Translations under genes and position numbers: made by a program
In this document: piece by piece, positions 5,150 through 6,693 of the stretch
Numbering within the stretch: the stretch's first letter is position 1
How the letters are laid out: the number at the start of each line of letters is the position of its first letter
Origin: an uncultured Actinomyces sp.
GTDB taxonomy: Bacteria; Actinomycetota; Actinomycetes; Actinomycetales; Actinomycetaceae
Direction of reading: 5' to 3'
DNA length: 6,693 nucleotides
Assembly (NCBI GenBank): GCA_938030835.1
Contig: CALHID010000250.1
Location: 1-6,693 of the forward strand
The notes under the pieces: generated by a model
The model's input: the letters and a program-made list of their open reading frames with translations, nothing else
The model's database searches: none
Told to the model about the DNA's origin: nothing

Positions 5150-6693
5150 ATGTTCACCACTTCAAGACGAGTGGCGATTGCAACCGGTGCGGCACTCGCG
5201 CTCTTTGCAACCCCGCTGACTGCGCTCGCGGAGCCTGCTAGCGACGCCACCCCAACGGCGGAAGCGAGCACCGAGGCTCCTGCCGCCACCCCCACTGCCG
5301 AGGCCTCGGCAAGCGAGGCGACTCCTGATCCGGCCCCCGCAGTCGGAACGGATCGCGGAGCTTCCGATATCGTCACCTTGGACCTGTACAACCTGACCGA
5401 TGTGCACGGACACATTGAGCCGCAAAAGGATCGCAAGACCAAGAAGATCAGCGAATCGGGTCTTCCGGCGATGAATTGCTACCTTAAGAAAGCAAAGGCG
5501 ACGAATCCGAACTCAAGCTTCACCCTGTTGGGCGACAACATTGGTGCATCTCCCTACACTTCGGGTGCGCTGAAGGATAACCCGACCATCGAGGCCCTCA
5601 ATACGATGCACCCCTTGGCATCGACCATGGGTAACCATGAGCTCGATATGGGGCAGGCTGTCTTCAAGCAGCGTGTTGATGGATCGAATCCTTCTGAGTT
5701 TGTCCAAACGAACTTCCCCTACCTGGCTGCAAACGTTGACGGAATGAGAACCTGGGGCTCGGGAACTCCTTACTTGGGAGAGTACAAGCTGTGGACCTCT
5801 CCCTCGGGAGTGACGGTTGCATTTATTGGTGCGATCGCTGGGGACGTGCCCTATAAGCTCAGCCCCGGAACCACAGCGGGTCTGACCTTTAACGATCCGA
5901 TCGCCAAGATCAACACCCTGGCAAAGAAGCTCAAGCAGGATGGAACCGCACAGATCGTCATCGCCATGCTCGATGATGACGTGAAGAATAACTACCCGAA
6001 GATGAGCGCCGATGTTGACGGCCTCATGGGTGGCGACACGCACGTGCCTTACGAGTTCGACCACGTCGATTCGCCGGTCACGCTCACCTCTGCAAATCCG
6101 CTTCTCGCGGGTGTTGCCTCGGGTTCCTACACGGATAACCTGGGCCTGATCCAGATCTCCTACGACACGGCGACCGGAAAGGTCGTTAAGGCCGATACCA
6201 AGCTGATCCCCGCTGCAACCGTTTACGAGTGTGGTGAAGACCCCGAGACGAAGGCCGTCGTGACCCGTGCGCAGCAGGCCTCGGCAGTCGCCGGCGCTCA
6301 GGTTGTGGCACACGGCTACACCGAGAGCTTCCACCGCGGAATCTTCGAGGCCCCCGATGGAAGCATTGAGAAGGGCGGCAACCGCGGTATCGAGTCGACC
6401 CTGGGTAACCTGGCTGCTGACGCGATGCGCGAAACGATCCGCACACCCGATGGGAACCCCGTTGATATCGGCATGATCAATGCCGGTGGTCTGCGTGCGG
6501 ATCTTGAACCCGGAAGCGATGGCAACATCACCTACAAGCAGAGCTACGATGTCATGCCCTTCTCAAATGAACTGGGATATGTAACCATCAAGGGCTCTGA
6601 TGTGAAGGATGCTCTGGAAGAACAGTGGAAGACGAACCTGAACTCTCAGAACTCGCGCCCGCTGCTCAAGCTGGGCCTGTCGAAGAATGTTCA
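5150..6693 (+). CDS. Secreted 5'-nucleotidase/metallophosphatase (UshA-like), 3' end beyond window
   Basis: The first 514 residues of an exported enzyme expected to remove phosphate from nucleotides outside the cell. Residues 1-27 are a signal peptide (TSRR, hydrophobic core, cleavage after ALA). Residues 28 to about 66 form an Ala/Pro/Thr/Glu linker with ATPTAEAS twice (33-40 and 46-53). The metallophosphatase domain follows, with TDVHGH (Asp84, His86), LLGDN (Asp129) and GNHELDMG (Asn162, His163). The two later histidine motifs differ: the usual LxH site reads MLDDDV (Asp275) and the usual GGHSH reads GGDTH (Asp296, His298). The C-terminal nucleotide-binding domain starts near 385 and shows NAGGLRADL (444-452) and YDVMPFSNEL (466-475). 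The frame is still open at the edge; the C-terminus, probably with its own wall anchor, is not seen. The gene follows the nuclease, whose products it could use. The aspartate changes might alter metal choice or activity. Confidence 0.92.
   Translation, partial: MFTTSRRVAIATGAALALFATPLTALAEPASDATPTAEASTEAPAATPTAEASASEATPDPAPAVGTDRGASDIVTLDLYNLTDVHGHIEPQKDRKTKKISESGLPAMNCYLKKAKATNPNSSFTLLGDNIGASPYTSGALKDNPTIEALNTMHPLASTMGNHELDMGQAVFKQRVDGSNPSEFVQTNFPYLAANVDGMRTWGSGTPYLGEYKLWTSPSGVTVAFIGAIAGDVPYKLSPGTTAGLTFNDPIAKINTLAKKLKQDGTAQIVIAMLDDDVKNNYPKMSADVDGLMGGDTHVPYEFDHVDSPVTLTSANPLLAGVASGSYTDNLGLIQISYDTATGKVVKADTKLIPAATVYECGEDPETKAVVTRAQQASAVAGAQVVAHGYTESFHRGIFEAPDGSIEKGGNRGIESTLGNLAADAMRETIRTPDGNPVDIGMINAGGLRADLEPGSDGNITYKQSYDVMPFSNELGYVTIKGSDVKDALEEQWKTNLNSQNSRPLLKLGLSKNV

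Noticed and set aside
5513..6334. Open frame of 273 codons on the minus strand
   Set aside because: It lies opposite the 5'-nucleotidase, whose conserved motifs fix the plus-strand frame; no domain or start site supports it.

Overview
The window looks like chromosomal DNA from a moderately GC-rich actinobacterium, most likely of the Actinomyces/Schaalia type. This is an inference. It rests on exported proteins with Ala/Pro/Thr/Ser-rich linkers, an LAxTG-type cell-wall sorting signal, and a Pro/Gln-rich ABC ATPase resembling actinobacterial proteins. No RNA gene, CRISPR array, insertion sequence, integrase or convincing terminator was seen.

Left half (about 1-2553, minus strand): a two-gene ABC transporter operon. 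The first gene (2553 to 1459) encodes a cytoplasmic ABC ATPase whose domain is preceded by an unusual Pro/Gln-rich segment of about 110 residues. The second (1474 leftwards, running off the window) encodes a multi-spanning membrane permease. The two genes overlap by 16 bases, so they are very probably translated together. The substrate cannot be deduced.

Middle (about 2554-2852): a divergent intergenic region. It holds a perfect 10-bp inverted repeat and three copies of a GTTTGC-containing motif, both plausible operators. No ATG start is available for the rightward gene.

Right half (about 2853-6693, plus strand): two genes for secreted enzymes. The first is an ExeM/NucH-type extracellular nuclease of the endonuclease/exonuclease/phosphatase family. 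The second, 33 bases after the end of the first gene's out-of-frame tail, is a UshA-type 5'-nucleotidase/metallophosphatase cut by the window edge. Together they would degrade extracellular DNA or RNA to nucleotides and then to nucleosides plus phosphate, a nucleic-acid and phosphate scavenging module at the cell surface.

Two points stand out. The nuclease reading frame ends just before a complete LASTG sorting signal that sits in another frame, so a one-base difference decides whether the enzyme is wall-anchored. In the 5'-nucleotidase, two positions that are normally metal-binding histidines appear to be aspartates, while the other catalytic motifs are intact.
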